NCBI RefSeq assembly: GCF_003591515.1
Contig: NZ_QZCG01000017.1
Location: 45,005-109,004 of the forward strand
DNA from: Paracoccus onubensis
GTDB lineage: Bacteria; Pseudomonadota; Alphaproteobacteria; Rhodobacterales; Rhodobacteraceae
Reading direction: 5' to 3'
Length of the DNA stretch: 64,000 bases
The notes beneath the pieces are model-generated. The model was given only the letters and a program-made list of their open reading frames with translations. It had not been told where the DNA came from and did no database searches. This document shows, piece after piece, positions 33,618 to 41,484 of the stretch; the stretch's first letter is position 1; each line of letters opens with the position of its first letter. The position numbers and the translations under genes are program-made.

Positions 33618-35333
33618 ATGGATAACGCCAAGCCCGGCGGCGCTCTCGCATTTCTGCGCAAAGAGAACATCGTCGCCAAGCCCGGTTTCAATCGCTGGCT
33701 GGTGCCGCCAGCGTCAATCGCCATCCATCTGTGTATCGGCTCGGTCTATGCGTGGTCGGTGTTCAACCCGGCATTGTCGCGGGAACTGGGCGTGGTCAGT
33801 GCCGCCGCGGATGACTGGAGCCTGTCCGGAATCGTCTGGATCTTCTCGGTGGCGATCGTTTTCCTTGGCCTTTCGGCGGCTTTCGCCGGAAAATGGCTGG
33901 AAGAGGTCGGCCCGCGGATGGTCGGCGTTGTCGCCGCCTTCCTGTGGGGCGGTGGCTTCATCATCGGATCGGCCGGGATCGCGCTGCATCAGCTTTGGCT
34001 GATCTATCTGGGCTATGGGGTTCTGGGCGGCTGTGGGTTGGGTCTTGGCTATGTCTCGCCGGTCTCGACGCTGCTCCGCTGGTTCCCGGACCGCAGGGGT
34101 ATGGCGACGGGCATGGCCATCATGGGCTTCGGCGGCGGCGCGATGATCGCCGCGCCGGTCAAGGATTGGCTGCTGTCGGTCTATGCCAGGGCGCCTGAAT
34201 ATCTGGGCGCGGACAATGCGGTCAATGTCATCACCGAAGGCGGCCGCCGCTTTGCCGAAACCGCGACGGGCAAGGCAGAGGTCGTCGTCGCCTCTGCCTC
34301 GCAGGCCGCCTCATATGGCGGTGAAGCGGGCGTCTATGTCGTCGGCACGGGCGATACCGGGGCGTCGGCGACCTTCCTGACGCTGGGCATCGTGTATTTC
34401 TGCGTCATGATCATCGCCGCTTTCCTGTATCGTGTTCCCCCGGCTGATTGGAAGCCCGAGGGATGGCAGCCGAAAGAGCAGACCAGAAGCATGGTCACAA
34501 GCGAACATGTGGATATCGATCAGGCTTTGAAAACGCCGCAATTCTGGCAGATGTGGCTTATGCTGTGCCTGAACGTCACCGCCGGGATCGGGGTGCTTGC
34601 GGTGGCCAAGACCATGATGACCGACGTCTTCGGCACGACCATGCCGACCATTGTGACGGCCGCCTTCGCCTCGACCTATGTGCTGATGATCTCGGTTTTC
34701 AACATGTGCGGGCGGTTCTTCTGGGCCTCGACCTCGGATTATATCGGGCGCAAGAACACCTATCATTGTTTCTTCGTGCTGGGCACCTTGCTGTATCTGT
34801 CCATTCCGTTCTTCGCATCGGCCGGGGCAGGAAGCCCCAACGTCATTTATCTGGCCGGGTTCTATGTTGCCACGATGATCATCTTTTCCATGTATGGCGG
34901 CGGCTTCTCGACCATTCCGGCCTATCTGGCGGATATGTTCGGCACCATGCATGTCGGCGGCATCCATGGCCGGATCCTGACGGCATGGTCGGCGGCGGGC
35001 GTGCTGGGACCGCTTGCCATCACCTCGCTGCGCGACAGGTCGGTAGGGCGCGCGATCTCCGATCTGGCCGGCAGGGTCGATCCCGAGACTTTCGCGCAGA
35101 AATTCGGTGCGCCGATGGATCAGCTTGATCAACTGGTGGCGGCAAAGACCGTGACCGTGGCCCGGTTGATGGAGATCGCGCCGGAAGGCACGATCGACCC
35201 GACGCCGAGCCTTTACAATACCACCATGTATGCCATGGCCGGACTTCTGGTGATCGCCTTTTTCGCCAATCTGTTGCTGCGCCCGGTCAATGCGCGTCAC
35301 CATTACCGCGAAGCGGCGCAACCCGCCGAATAA
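33618..35333 (+). CDS. OFA (oxalate/formate antiporter) family MFS transporter
   Basis: The 571-residue inner-membrane protein has about twelve hydrophobic segments. It has the OFA-type N-terminus FNRWLVPPASIAIHLCIGSVYAWSVF (two blocks) and the loop SPVSTLLRWFPDRRGMATGMAIMGFGGGA (two blocks). It is longer than typical OFA members (about 400-430) because of an inserted segment around residues 190-260 between TM6 and TM7 and an extended C-terminal loop. The substrate is probably a small carboxylate. ATG follows GGGAGGAG. It is controlled, by position, by the upstream two-component pair. Confidence 0.85.
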   Translation: MDNAKPGGALAFLRKENIVAKPGFNRWLVPPASIAIHLCIGSVYAWSVFNPALSRELGVVSAAADDWSLSGIVWIFSVAIVFLGLSAAFAGKWLEEVGPRMVGVVAAFLWGGGFIIGSAGIALHQLWLIYLGYGVLGGCGLGLGYVSPVSTLLRWFPDRRGMATGMAIMGFGGGAMIAAPVKDWLLSVYARAPEYLGADNAVNVITEGGRRFAETATGKAEVVVASASQAASYGGEAGVYVVGTGDTGASATFLTLGIVYFCVMIIAAFLYRVPPADWKPEGWQPKEQTRSMVTSEHVDIDQALKTPQFWQMWLMLCLNVTAGIGVLAVAKTMMTDVFGTTMPTIVTAAFASTYVLMISVFNMCGRFFWASTSDYIGRKNTYHCFFVLGTLLYLSIPFFASAGAGSPNVIYLAGFYVATMIIFSMYGGGFSTIPAYLADMFGTMHVGGIHGRILTAWSAAGVLGPLAITSLRDRSVGRAISDLAGRVDPETFAQKFGAPMDQLDQLVAAKTVTVARLMEIAPEGTIDPTPSLYNTTMYAMAGLLVIAFFANLLLRPVNARHHYREAAQPAE

Positions 35334-35368
35334 TTACCGGCGCGGAACCCTTGTTGAAATCAGGCCAG

Positions 35369-35400
35369 GGCGGTCACGATCCGGTCGTGACCGCCTTTTT
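35369..35400 (+). terminator. Rho-independent terminator of the OFA transporter gene
   Basis: A perfect 11-bp stem GGCGGTCACGA / TCGTGACCGCC with a 5-nt loop is followed by five T residues, 35 bp past the stop. Confidence 0.92.
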
Positions 35401-35488
35401 GCGAATCCCGGCACGGGAACAATTTTCTGTCAAATGCGTTTGTTATCAACGATGATGTAATTGGATATACTTCAAAGGAGATACTGGT

Positions 35489-35815
35489 ATGGCGACGACG
35501 ACAACCAGCAAAAAAGATACTCCGACGGTTGATGATCTGGCAGCCCAGCTTGATACGCTGCGCGGCGATATGTCCCAATTAACTGAATTATTGGCGGATT
35601 ACGGTCGCGACCGGGCAGAGCAGGTTGGTCAAAGCACCATGCAGCGCGCTGCGGAACTGCGTGCGCGGGCCGGACAGGATGTAGAGCGTCTGCGCGCCCG
35701 TGCGGGTGACATTGCTCATGATGCGGAAAATTTCATGCATGAGCGTCCGGCGACGACCATCGGATTGGCGGTTGCGCTGGGATTCCTTGTCGGTCTTGTG
35801 AGTTCGCGGCGCTGA
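35489..35815 (+). CDS. DUF883 (ElaB/YqjD-like) membrane-anchored protein
   Basis: The 108-residue protein has a charged helical N-terminal part (LAAQLDTLRGDMSQLTELL; repeated R/A/E-rich coil to about residue 80) and a single C-terminal TM segment with the family ending ERPATTIGLAVALGFLVGLVSSRR (two blocks). In Escherichia coli YqjD and ElaB anchor ribosomes to the membrane in stationary phase. ATG follows AAAGGAG. It pairs with a YqjE-like gene 6 bp downstream. Confidence 0.88.
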   Translation: MATTTTSKKDTPTVDDLAAQLDTLRGDMSQLTELLADYGRDRAEQVGQSTMQRAAELRARAGQDVERLRARAGDIAHDAENFMHERPATTIGLAVALGFLVGLVSSRR

Positions 35816-35821
35816 TCGGGG

Positions 35822-36166
35822 ATGGCCGGTTTTCTTGAAAGACAGATGAAAAGGATTGTCGGGGCGGCAATGCTTGGCATGATCGGGGGAATCTCCCTGA
35901 TCATCGGGCTTGCCTTTCTGACAGCCGCGGCATGGATCGCGCTTGCGGACCGGTATGATACGCTTGTTGCGGCATTGGTCCTTGGCTGCGTCTTTGTCGC
36001 GCTGTCCTCTGTGCTGTTGGCCATCCTTGCCATGCGCGGCAGCCGCCGTCCTGCATCCCGGCCGCCCGCGCCGCCGCCCCGTTCCGCAAGCGATCCTCTG
36101 GCGTTGGTCGAGGCATTTTTCAGCGGGTTCGAGGCCGCGCGGCGCAAAAGGGGCCCCCGGCGATAG
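35822..36166 (+). CDS. YqjE-like phage-holin superfamily membrane protein (DUF1469/PF07332)
   Basis: The 114-residue protein has two hydrophobic helices (about 13-42 and 47-69) joined by a short loop, and a Pro/Arg-rich tail ending in FFSGFEAARRKRGPRR. The holin-3_6 name is historical; nothing suggests phage origin. The neighbourhood DUF883 plus this gene equals yqjD-yqjE of enterobacteria, but the third gene yqjK is missing. A terminator follows at 36230. Confidence 0.75.
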   Translation: MAGFLERQMKRIVGAAMLGMIGGISLIIGLAFLTAAAWIALADRYDTLVAALVLGCVFVALSSVLLAILAMRGSRRPASRPPAPPPRSASDPLALVEAFFSGFEAARRKRGPRR

Positions 36167-36229
36167 CATGCGCCCGGGGCGGTGAGAGTTAAGATTTAAA
36201 CGTTTTTACAGTTGGTTATAAGGCGTCCG

Positions 36230-36266
36230 CCGGTGGATGAAGTGCTCTTCATTCGCCGGTTTTTTC
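36230..36266 (+). terminator. Rho-independent terminator of the DUF883/YqjE-like pair
   Basis: A 13-bp stem CCGGTGGATGAAG / CTTCATTCGCCGG (two G-U pairs, TGCT loop) is followed by a run of T residues. Confidence 0.88.
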
Positions 36267-36283
36267 TTTGGGGAATTTTTTGC

Positions 36284-36312
36284 TTGATTAGATACCAACC
36301 AGTCGGTATGTT
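36284..36312 (+). promoter_or_regulatory. Promoter with TetR-type operator upstream of SRPBCC gene
   Basis: TTGATT (36284-36289), 17 bp, TATGTT (36307-36312) resemble a sigma70 promoter. The spacer holds ATACCAACCAGTCGGTAT (36292-36309), matching its own reverse complement at 14 of 18 positions, as in TetR-family operators. The repressor gene is not adjacent. Confidence 0.6.
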
Positions 36313-36470
36313 AGTTGCAAGAAGATGCAACATGTTCCGGAAAGACAGCTCAACAGTCGGGTTAAAGGCGGTGTCATTCATTCCGCCAACGGCCATCCGG
36401 GCTCAATTCCGGTTGCTCTTCCGCCAAAGGCCGGACATCCCGGCCGACATCTGTTTTCAGGGAGGAAAAC

Positions 36471-36914
36471 ATGCCTAATACGATCCGACTTCACCGCGTA
36501 TTCGCCACCCGGCCAGAGAAACTTTACCGTGCATTCCTTGAACCGGATGCCGTCGCAAGCTGGCTTCCGCCATTCGGCTTTGTCTGCACCGTCCATGAAC
36601 TGGACGCGAAAGAGGGGGGAAAGCACCGGATGTCGTTCCGCAATTTCACCAATGGGCGCAGCCATGCATTCGGCGGCACCTATCTGGAACTCGTCCCCGA
36701 CAAGCGAATTGTCTATTCCGACAGTTTCGAGGATTCGAACCTGCCCGGCGAGATGAAGACGACGATAGTGCTGAAGGCGGTGTCGGTCGGCACCGAGGTC
36801 AATATAGAACAGGCGGGTGTGCCCGACGTGATCCCGGCCGAGGCCTGCTATCTGGGCTGGCAGGAATCCCTGCGCAAGCTTGCAAAGCTGGTTGAACCCG
36901 AAATCAACGAATAG
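36471..36914 (+). CDS. SRPBCC/AHSA1-like domain protein
   Basis: The 147-residue protein has an AHSA1-type START fold: TIRLHRVFATRPEKLYRAFLEPDAVASWLPP, RMSFRNFTNGRSHAFGGTYLELVPDKRIVYSDSF and a closing GWQESLRKLAKLVEP (family segments, in blocks). Such proteins bind hydrophobic ligands; no enzyme activity can be assigned. ATG follows GGGAGG. It stands alone behind a TetR-type operator, so it is probably inducible by a small molecule. Confidence 0.85.
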   Translation: MPNTIRLHRVFATRPEKLYRAFLEPDAVASWLPPFGFVCTVHELDAKEGGKHRMSFRNFTNGRSHAFGGTYLELVPDKRIVYSDSFEDSNLPGEMKTTIVLKAVSVGTEVNIEQAGVPDVIPAEACYLGWQESLRKLAKLVEPEINE

Positions 36915-36941
36915 CCGCGCCAGAGCGTGTCGGGTTGAACT

Positions 36942-37059
36942 GGAAATGCCGGTTACCTGCGTCCCGCGACGGCCGGGGGCGGTGCCCGTCGCCGGCTGGT
37001 CACTTGAACCAGTGGCGCGACCCGCCGGCGGCCCCAGAGGTATTTGGACAAAGAAGAAG
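36942..37059 (-). repeat. CTTCTTCTTT 3'-end element, copy 5
   Basis: On the minus strand it starts GCTTCTTCTTTGTCCAAATA, 55 nt past the stop of the sulfhydrylase gene. It includes the variant ACTGGTTCAAG...CAGCCGGCGACGGG segment shared with copies 1 and 7, and ends GCCGTCGCGGGACGC. Its far end (GGAAATGCCGGTTA) matches copy 6 at 63919. Confidence 0.8.
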
Positions 37060-37113
37060 CAAAGGGAGGGGAGCCGGGCGGGCGCGGGGACGCCCCTCCT
37101 GCCGTGAAAATTC

Positions 37114-38400
37114 CTAGCTGGTGGCTTTCGCCAGTGCCTGATCCAGATCGGCGATCAGATCGTCGGGATTCTCGATCCCGATGGACAGCCGCACCAGTTC
37201 GGGCGCGGCACCTGCGGCGCGCTGCTGTTCTTCGGTCAGCTGCCGGTGGGTGGTCGAGGCCGAATGGATCACCAGCGACCGCGCATCGCCCAGATTGGCG
37301 ACATGGCTGAACAGGTCAAGCGCATCGACCATCCTGACCGCCGCGTCATAGCCACCCTTGATCGCGAAGTTGAACAGCGAACCGGCACCCTTGGGATAAA
37401 GCCGTTTCGCGGTCTCGTTCCACGGCGATGACGGCAGCCCCGCATAGGTGACCGAGGTGACCCGTGGATCATTCTCCAGCCATTCGGCCACCTTCACGGC
37501 GTTTTCCACATGGCGCGGCACGCGCAGCGCCAGCGTCTCGATTCCCATCAGCGTGTAATGCGCCCCTTGCGGATTCATGGTCATGCCCAGATCGCGCAAC
37601 CCGATGGCGATGCCGTGGAAGGTAAAGGCAAGCGCGCCGAAGGTCTCGTGGAATTTCAGGCCGTGATAGGCGGGCTCGGGTTCCGAAAGCGAGGGGAACT
37701 TGTCGCTGGCCGACCAGTCGAACTTGCCGCTATCGACCACCACGCCGCCGGTGACCGTGCCATTGCCGGTCATGAATTTGGTCAGCGAGTGGACAACAAG
37801 CGTCGCGCCCATCTCGATGGGACGGCACAGACAGGGTGTGGCAAGCGTGTTGTCCACGATCAGCGGAATGCCCGCCGCGTCGGCAACTTCTGCGACTGAC
37901 GGGATATCGGTGACATATCCCCCCGGATTACTGATCGATTCGCAGAATATCGCGCGGGTATCGTCGTCGATGGCGTCCCGCAGGGCATCCAGATCGTCGA
38001 GATCGACGAATTTCGCCGACCAGCCGAAGCGTTTGATCGCATGGGTGAACTGGGTGACGGTGCCGCCGTAAAGCCGGGTCGAGGCGACGATATTCCTGCC
38101 CGGCCCCATCAGCGGAAACAGCGCGAGGATCTGCGCGGCGTGACCGGACGAGCAGCAGACCGCCCCCGCGCCGCCCTCGAGCGCGGCAACCCGGTTCTGC
38201 AGGGCGGCTACGGTCGGGTTGGTCAGGCGCGAATAGATGTAACCCACCTCTTCCAGATTGAAGAGCCGGGCCGCATGCTCGGCATCACGAAACTGATACG
38301 AAGTGGTCTGATAGATCGGTACCTGCCGCGCGCCGGTTGCCGGATCGGGCCCGGTGCCGGCATGGATCACGAGCGTATCAAGCGATTGGTCCCTGGACAT
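37114..38400 (-). CDS. metY: O-acetylhomoserine sulfhydrylase
   Basis: MetY makes homocysteine from O-acetylhomoserine and sulfide (direct sulfhydrylation in methionine synthesis). The 428-residue PLP enzyme has the family motifs HAGTGPDPATGARQVPIYQTTSYQF (two blocks), YSRLTNPTVAALQNRVAALEGG, VDNTLATPCLCRPIEMGA, the PLP lysine in VVHSLTKFMTGNGT, and a late SLVIHSASTTHRQL. ATG follows CAGGAGGAAACC. I looked for a SAM riboswitch in the 98-bp leader and found none. Repeat copy 5 follows. Confidence 0.93.
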   Translation of the reverse strand: MSRDQSLDTLVIHAGTGPDPATGARQVPIYQTTSYQFRDAEHAARLFNLEEVGYIYSRLTNPTVAALQNRVAALEGGAGAVCCSSGHAAQILALFPLMGPGRNIVASTRLYGGTVTQFTHAIKRFGWSAKFVDLDDLDALRDAIDDDTRAIFCESISNPGGYVTDIPSVAEVADAAGIPLIVDNTLATPCLCRPIEMGATLVVHSLTKFMTGNGTVTGGVVVDSGKFDWSASDKFPSLSEPEPAYHGLKFHETFGALAFTFHGIAIGLRDLGMTMNPQGAHYTLMGIETLALRVPRHVENAVKVAEWLENDPRVTSVTYAGLPSSPWNETAKRLYPKGAGSLFNFAIKGGYDAAVRMVDALDLFSHVANLGDARSLVIHSASTTHRQLTEEQQRAAGAAPELVRLSIGIENPDDLIADLDQALAKATS

Positions 38401-38498
38401 GGTTTCCTCCTGATCGGTTCGGATACAACCTAAGCGTTGCATGGCAAGAACGGCAATCCCGAATAGGTCTCATCCGGTCGACGGCCTCCCTGACAGGC

Positions 38499-39284
38499 TC
38501 AGGCGGTGACCTTTCCGGGCACGACCATCGGCGTGCCCGAAACCGGATCGGGGATGACGATCGCATTCAGCCCGAAGACTTCCTGCACCAGTTCCGCCGT
38601 CAGGATTTGCGCCGGCGCGCCTTTCGCGACGATCGCGCCGCTGCGCATGGCGATCAGATGCGAGGCATAGCGGCTGGCCTGATTGAGATCGTGCAGCACG
38701 GCGATGATCGTGCGGCCCTGCGCATTCAGTTCGGACAGCAGTTCCATCAGTTCCACCTGATGGGCGATATCCAGAAAGGTCGTCGGTTCGTCCAGCAGCA
38801 GAAGCGGCGTTTCCTGCGCCAGCACCATGGCGATCCAGACCCTTTGCCGCTGCCCGCCAGACAATTCGCCAAGCAGACGCCGCGCATATGGCAGCATTTT
38901 CGTTGCGGTCAAAGCCTCTGTCACCGCCTGCCTGTCTTCCGGGGACCATTGGCGCAGAAAGGATTGATGCGGATATCTGCCCCGCGCGACAAGATCGGCC
39001 ACGGTGATGCCGTCAGGGGCGGCCGGGCTTTGCGGCAGCAGGCCAAGCCTGCGGGCGACTTCGCGTGCCGGGTAGCTGCCGATCAGCTTGCCGTCCAGCA
39101 CGACCTGCCCCCTGGCAGGTGTCATCAGCCGGGACAGGGCCCTGAGCAGCGTCGACTTCCCGCATGCGTTCGGCCCGACGATGACGGTAAGGGAGCCGTC
39201 CGGGATCTCGACCGACAGGTTCTCCGAGATGGTCCGGTCGTCATAGCGCAGCGTGACGGCATCAGCTTTCAGGCGGTGCCCCAT
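38499..39284 (-). CDS. Iron-siderophore ABC transporter ATPase (FepC/FecE type)
   Basis: The 261-residue ATPase has Walker A GPNACGKST (a family-typical Cys), LGLLPQSPAAPDGITVADLVARGRYPHQ (two blocks; GRYPHQ is characteristic of iron-siderophore ATPases), signature LSGGQRQRVWIAMVLAQ, Walker B LLLLDEPTTFLDIAHQ and VLHDLNQASRYA. Start at the ATG giving MGHRLKADAV. It is divergent from the binding-protein and permease genes with which it must function. 98 bp separate it from metY upstream on the other side of its stop. Confidence 0.93.
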   Translation of the reverse strand: MGHRLKADAVTLRYDDRTISENLSVEIPDGSLTVIVGPNACGKSTLLRALSRLMTPARGQVVLDGKLIGSYPAREVARRLGLLPQSPAAPDGITVADLVARGRYPHQSFLRQWSPEDRQAVTEALTATKMLPYARRLLGELSGGQRQRVWIAMVLAQETPLLLLDEPTTFLDIAHQVELMELLSELNAQGRTIIAVLHDLNQASRYASHLIAMRSGAIVAKGAPAQILTAELVQEVFGLNAIVIPDPVSGTPMVVPGKVTA

Positions 39285-39319
39285 CGGTCTCTCCGGCTTG
39301 GTTCTTTCCGCTGTGTTGC

Positions 39320-39341
39320 ATTGCAGGACGTGTTCTGCAAT
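39320..39341. promoter_or_regulatory. Palindrome in the divergent iron-transport promoter region
   Basis: ATTGCAG-N8-CTGCAAT is a perfect 7-bp inverted repeat, between the divergent ATPase and binding-protein genes. It does not match a Fur box or an Irr/RirA box I know. It could be a regulator site or an mRNA hairpin. Confidence 0.4.
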
Positions 39342-39439
39342 ATGGTCGCAGCCATGCGACCCGGTCATGCCGGGCGCGAAAGCCAATATCAACCGCAGGG
39401 ATGCGGGCAAAGTGAAACGGCTTTCGATACGAGCAGACC

Positions 39440-40462
39440 ATGACCGTCACCGAAATGGCAAAAGACCGAAGCCATCCCGACCAATATCGCAGAAACTCGC
39501 GCAGCTTTGGAATATCGCATGTCTGGAAACGGGCGGTGATCTGTGCGGCCCTGTCGGCGCTGCCCCTTGTGGCAGGGGCCGAAGGCTGGCCACGCTCTGT
39601 CCCGCACGAGGCCGGTGAACTGACGCTCAAGCAGGTGCCGGAGCGTATCGTTTCGACCACGCCCAGCGTCACCGGGATTCTTCTGGCCATCGATGCTCCG
39701 GTGATTGCCAGTGCCGCGACGGCGCAGGGCCCGCTGACCGATGACAAGGGCTTCTTTTCGCAATGGGCCGAGGTCGCGGATCAGCGTGGGGTTCAGCCGC
39801 TTTACCCGGATCTGCAATTCGATATCGAGGCGATCATCGGCGCTGCGCCGGATCTGCTGATCGCATCCGCGAATGGCGGGGACAGCGTGATGCAGTTTTA
39901 TCCCGAGATCGAGGCGCTGGGGCTTCCTGCGCTGGTCGTGGATTACTCGACCCATAGCTGGCAGGACATCGCGCGGCAACTGGGCCGGGCCACAGGGCAT
40001 GAAGCCGAGGCAGAGGCGGCGATCAAGCGGTTCGACAGCCATGCCGCCAAGGCTGCGGCGAACATGACCTTGCCGAAGGGCAAGGCCACGATCGTCGGCT
40101 ACAATATCGCCGGAAGCTATTCCGTCGGACGACCCGAAAGCCCGCAGGCGCAGGTCCTGACCGCGCTTGGCTTCGACATTGTGCCGATACCCGACGATAT
40201 GCAGGGCGAGATCACGCGCTCGTCGAATTTCGACTTCGTCTCGCGCGAAAACCTTTCGGCGGCGATCCCCGGCGAGACGGTATTCCTGATGTCCGGCTCG
40301 GACGAGGATGTGCAGGCATTCATGGATGATCCGGTGCTGGCGAACCATCCGGCGGTGAAGGCCGGGCGGGTCTATCCGCTGGGCAGAAGCTCGTTCCGGA
40401 TCGATTACTATTCCGGCCTCCAGATGATCGACAAGGTGGCCGGACAATTCGGAACACCATGA
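39440..40462 (+). CDS. Iron-siderophore ABC transporter substrate-binding protein (FepB-like)
   Basis: The 340-residue protein has an N-terminal region with a hydrophobic segment at about 29-47 ending in AGAEG, consistent with an exported type III binding protein. The body has VPERIVSTTPSVTGILLAIDAPVIA, PDLLIASANGGDS and YPLGRSSFRIDYYSG. The N-terminus before the signal is longer than usual, so a start at the ATG of residue 6 is possible. It captures a ferric siderophore in the periplasm and overlaps the first permease by 4 bp. Confidence 0.88.
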   Translation: MTVTEMAKDRSHPDQYRRNSRSFGISHVWKRAVICAALSALPLVAGAEGWPRSVPHEAGELTLKQVPERIVSTTPSVTGILLAIDAPVIASAATAQGPLTDDKGFFSQWAEVADQRGVQPLYPDLQFDIEAIIGAAPDLLIASANGGDSVMQFYPEIEALGLPALVVDYSTHSWQDIARQLGRATGHEAEAEAAIKRFDSHAAKAAANMTLPKGKATIVGYNIAGSYSVGRPESPQAQVLTALGFDIVPIPDDMQGEITRSSNFDFVSRENLSAAIPGETVFLMSGSDEDVQAFMDDPVLANHPAVKAGRVYPLGRSSFRIDYYSGLQMIDKVAGQFGTP

Positions 40463-41484
40463 GCGATGGCATGGACCTGCACGGAAGGGGGCAGAGGCTC
40501 CGGATTCTGTGTGGCGCGCTTGTCCTGCTGGTTCTGACAATGGTGCTGAGCCTTGGCATCGGATTCCGTGCGGTTCCATGGTCCGAGGCGATGGCGGCCT
40601 TATGGGCCCCCGATCCCGGAAATGATTTGCATCTGATCGTGCGGGTCCTGCGGGTTCCCCGGACGCTGCTGGCCGTCATGGCCGGGGCCGCATTGGGAAT
40701 CGCCGGGGCGATGATGCAGGCGGTGACGCGCAATCCGCTGGCAGAGCCGGGGATTCTGGGGATCAATGCCGGGGCCGCGGTGGCCGTGGTGCTGGCCATC
40801 ATGGTTCTGGGCCTGACAAGCATGGCGCAATATGTCTGGTTCGGGTTTCTGGGCGCCGGGCTGGCAGGTGTGGCGGTTTTCACGCTGGGGCGCGCGCATG
40901 AGACGGGAACGGATCCGGTGCGTCTTGTGCTGGCGGGGGCCGGTATCGCCGTGGTGCTGGGCGCGATGACCGGGATCGTCATCCTGAACGCGCCTTTGCA
41001 GGAATTCGACACCTTCCGGAACTGGTCCGCGGGATCCGTTTCGGACCGGGAGGCAGAGATTGCCGTGATTCTGGCGATGGTGCTGTTGCCTGCGGGGTTA
41101 TTGGCGCTGTCACTGGCGGGAAGCCTGAACATCCTGTCACTGGGACAGGAGATGGGGCAGGCGCTTGGGGTCAGGCCGGGCCGGGTCTGGGGCCTGACCT
41201 GTATCGCGGTCATGCTACTGGCGGGGGGCGCGACGGCCGGAGCGGGGCCGATCGGTTTCGTCGGGCTTGTCGCTCCGCATGCGGCGCGGATGGTCTGCGG
41301 GCCGGATTATCGCTGGATCCTGCCGGTGTCGGGGGTCTTCGCGGCGATCCTGCTGCTGCTTGCGGATATCCTTGGCCGGATCGTCATCGCGCCGGACGAG
41401 GTGGCCGCCGGGATCGTTGCCGCGATTCTGGGCGGGCCGTTCTTTATCCTTCTGGTCCGGCGCTTCCGATTGGCCCGGATATGA
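40459..41484 (+). CDS. Iron-siderophore ABC transporter permease (FecCD family, FepD-like)
   Basis: The 341-residue inner-membrane protein has the FecCD pattern: LRVPRTLLAVMAGAALGIAGAMMQAVTRNPLAEPGILGINAGAA (in blocks), GSVSDREAE-type WSAGSVSDRE, and the late GPIGFVGLVAPHAARMVCGPDYRWILP. About nine to ten TM helices. Its ATG overlaps the binding-protein stop and its stop overlaps the next permease start (both ATGA). Confidence 0.93.
   Translation: MSDGMDLHGRGQRLRILCGALVLLVLTMVLSLGIGFRAVPWSEAMAALWAPDPGNDLHLIVRVLRVPRTLLAVMAGAALGIAGAMMQAVTRNPLAEPGILGINAGAAVAVVLAIMVLGLTSMAQYVWFGFLGAGLAGVAVFTLGRAHETGTDPVRLVLAGAGIAVVLGAMTGIVILNAPLQEFDTFRNWSAGSVSDREAEIAVILAMVLLPAGLLALSLAGSLNILSLGQEMGQALGVRPGRVWGLTCIAVMLLAGGATAGAGPIGFVGLVAPHAARMVCGPDYRWILPVSGVFAAILLLLADILGRIVIAPDEVAAGIVAAILGGPFFILLVRRFRLARI

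Larger units (their letters stand above)
36167..36470. promoter_or_regulatory. Intergenic region with terminator and TetR-controlled promoter (304 bp)
   Basis: It contains the terminator at 36230-36266 and the operator-promoter at 36284-36312. The rest, 36313-36470, would be a leader of about 150 nt before the SRPBCC gene; I see no further feature in it except the GGGAGGAAAAC ribosome site. Confidence 0.6.

Noticed and set aside
35822..36166. A phage holin indicating a prophage
   Set aside because: The holin name comes only from the protein family; there are no other phage genes, integrase or attachment sites, and the neighbour is a DUF883 gene as in yqjDE.
38401..38498. A SAM-II or other SAM riboswitch before the sulfhydrylase gene
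   Set aside because: The leader is short and lacks the conserved core sequences of known SAM riboswitches; only a good ribosome site is seen.
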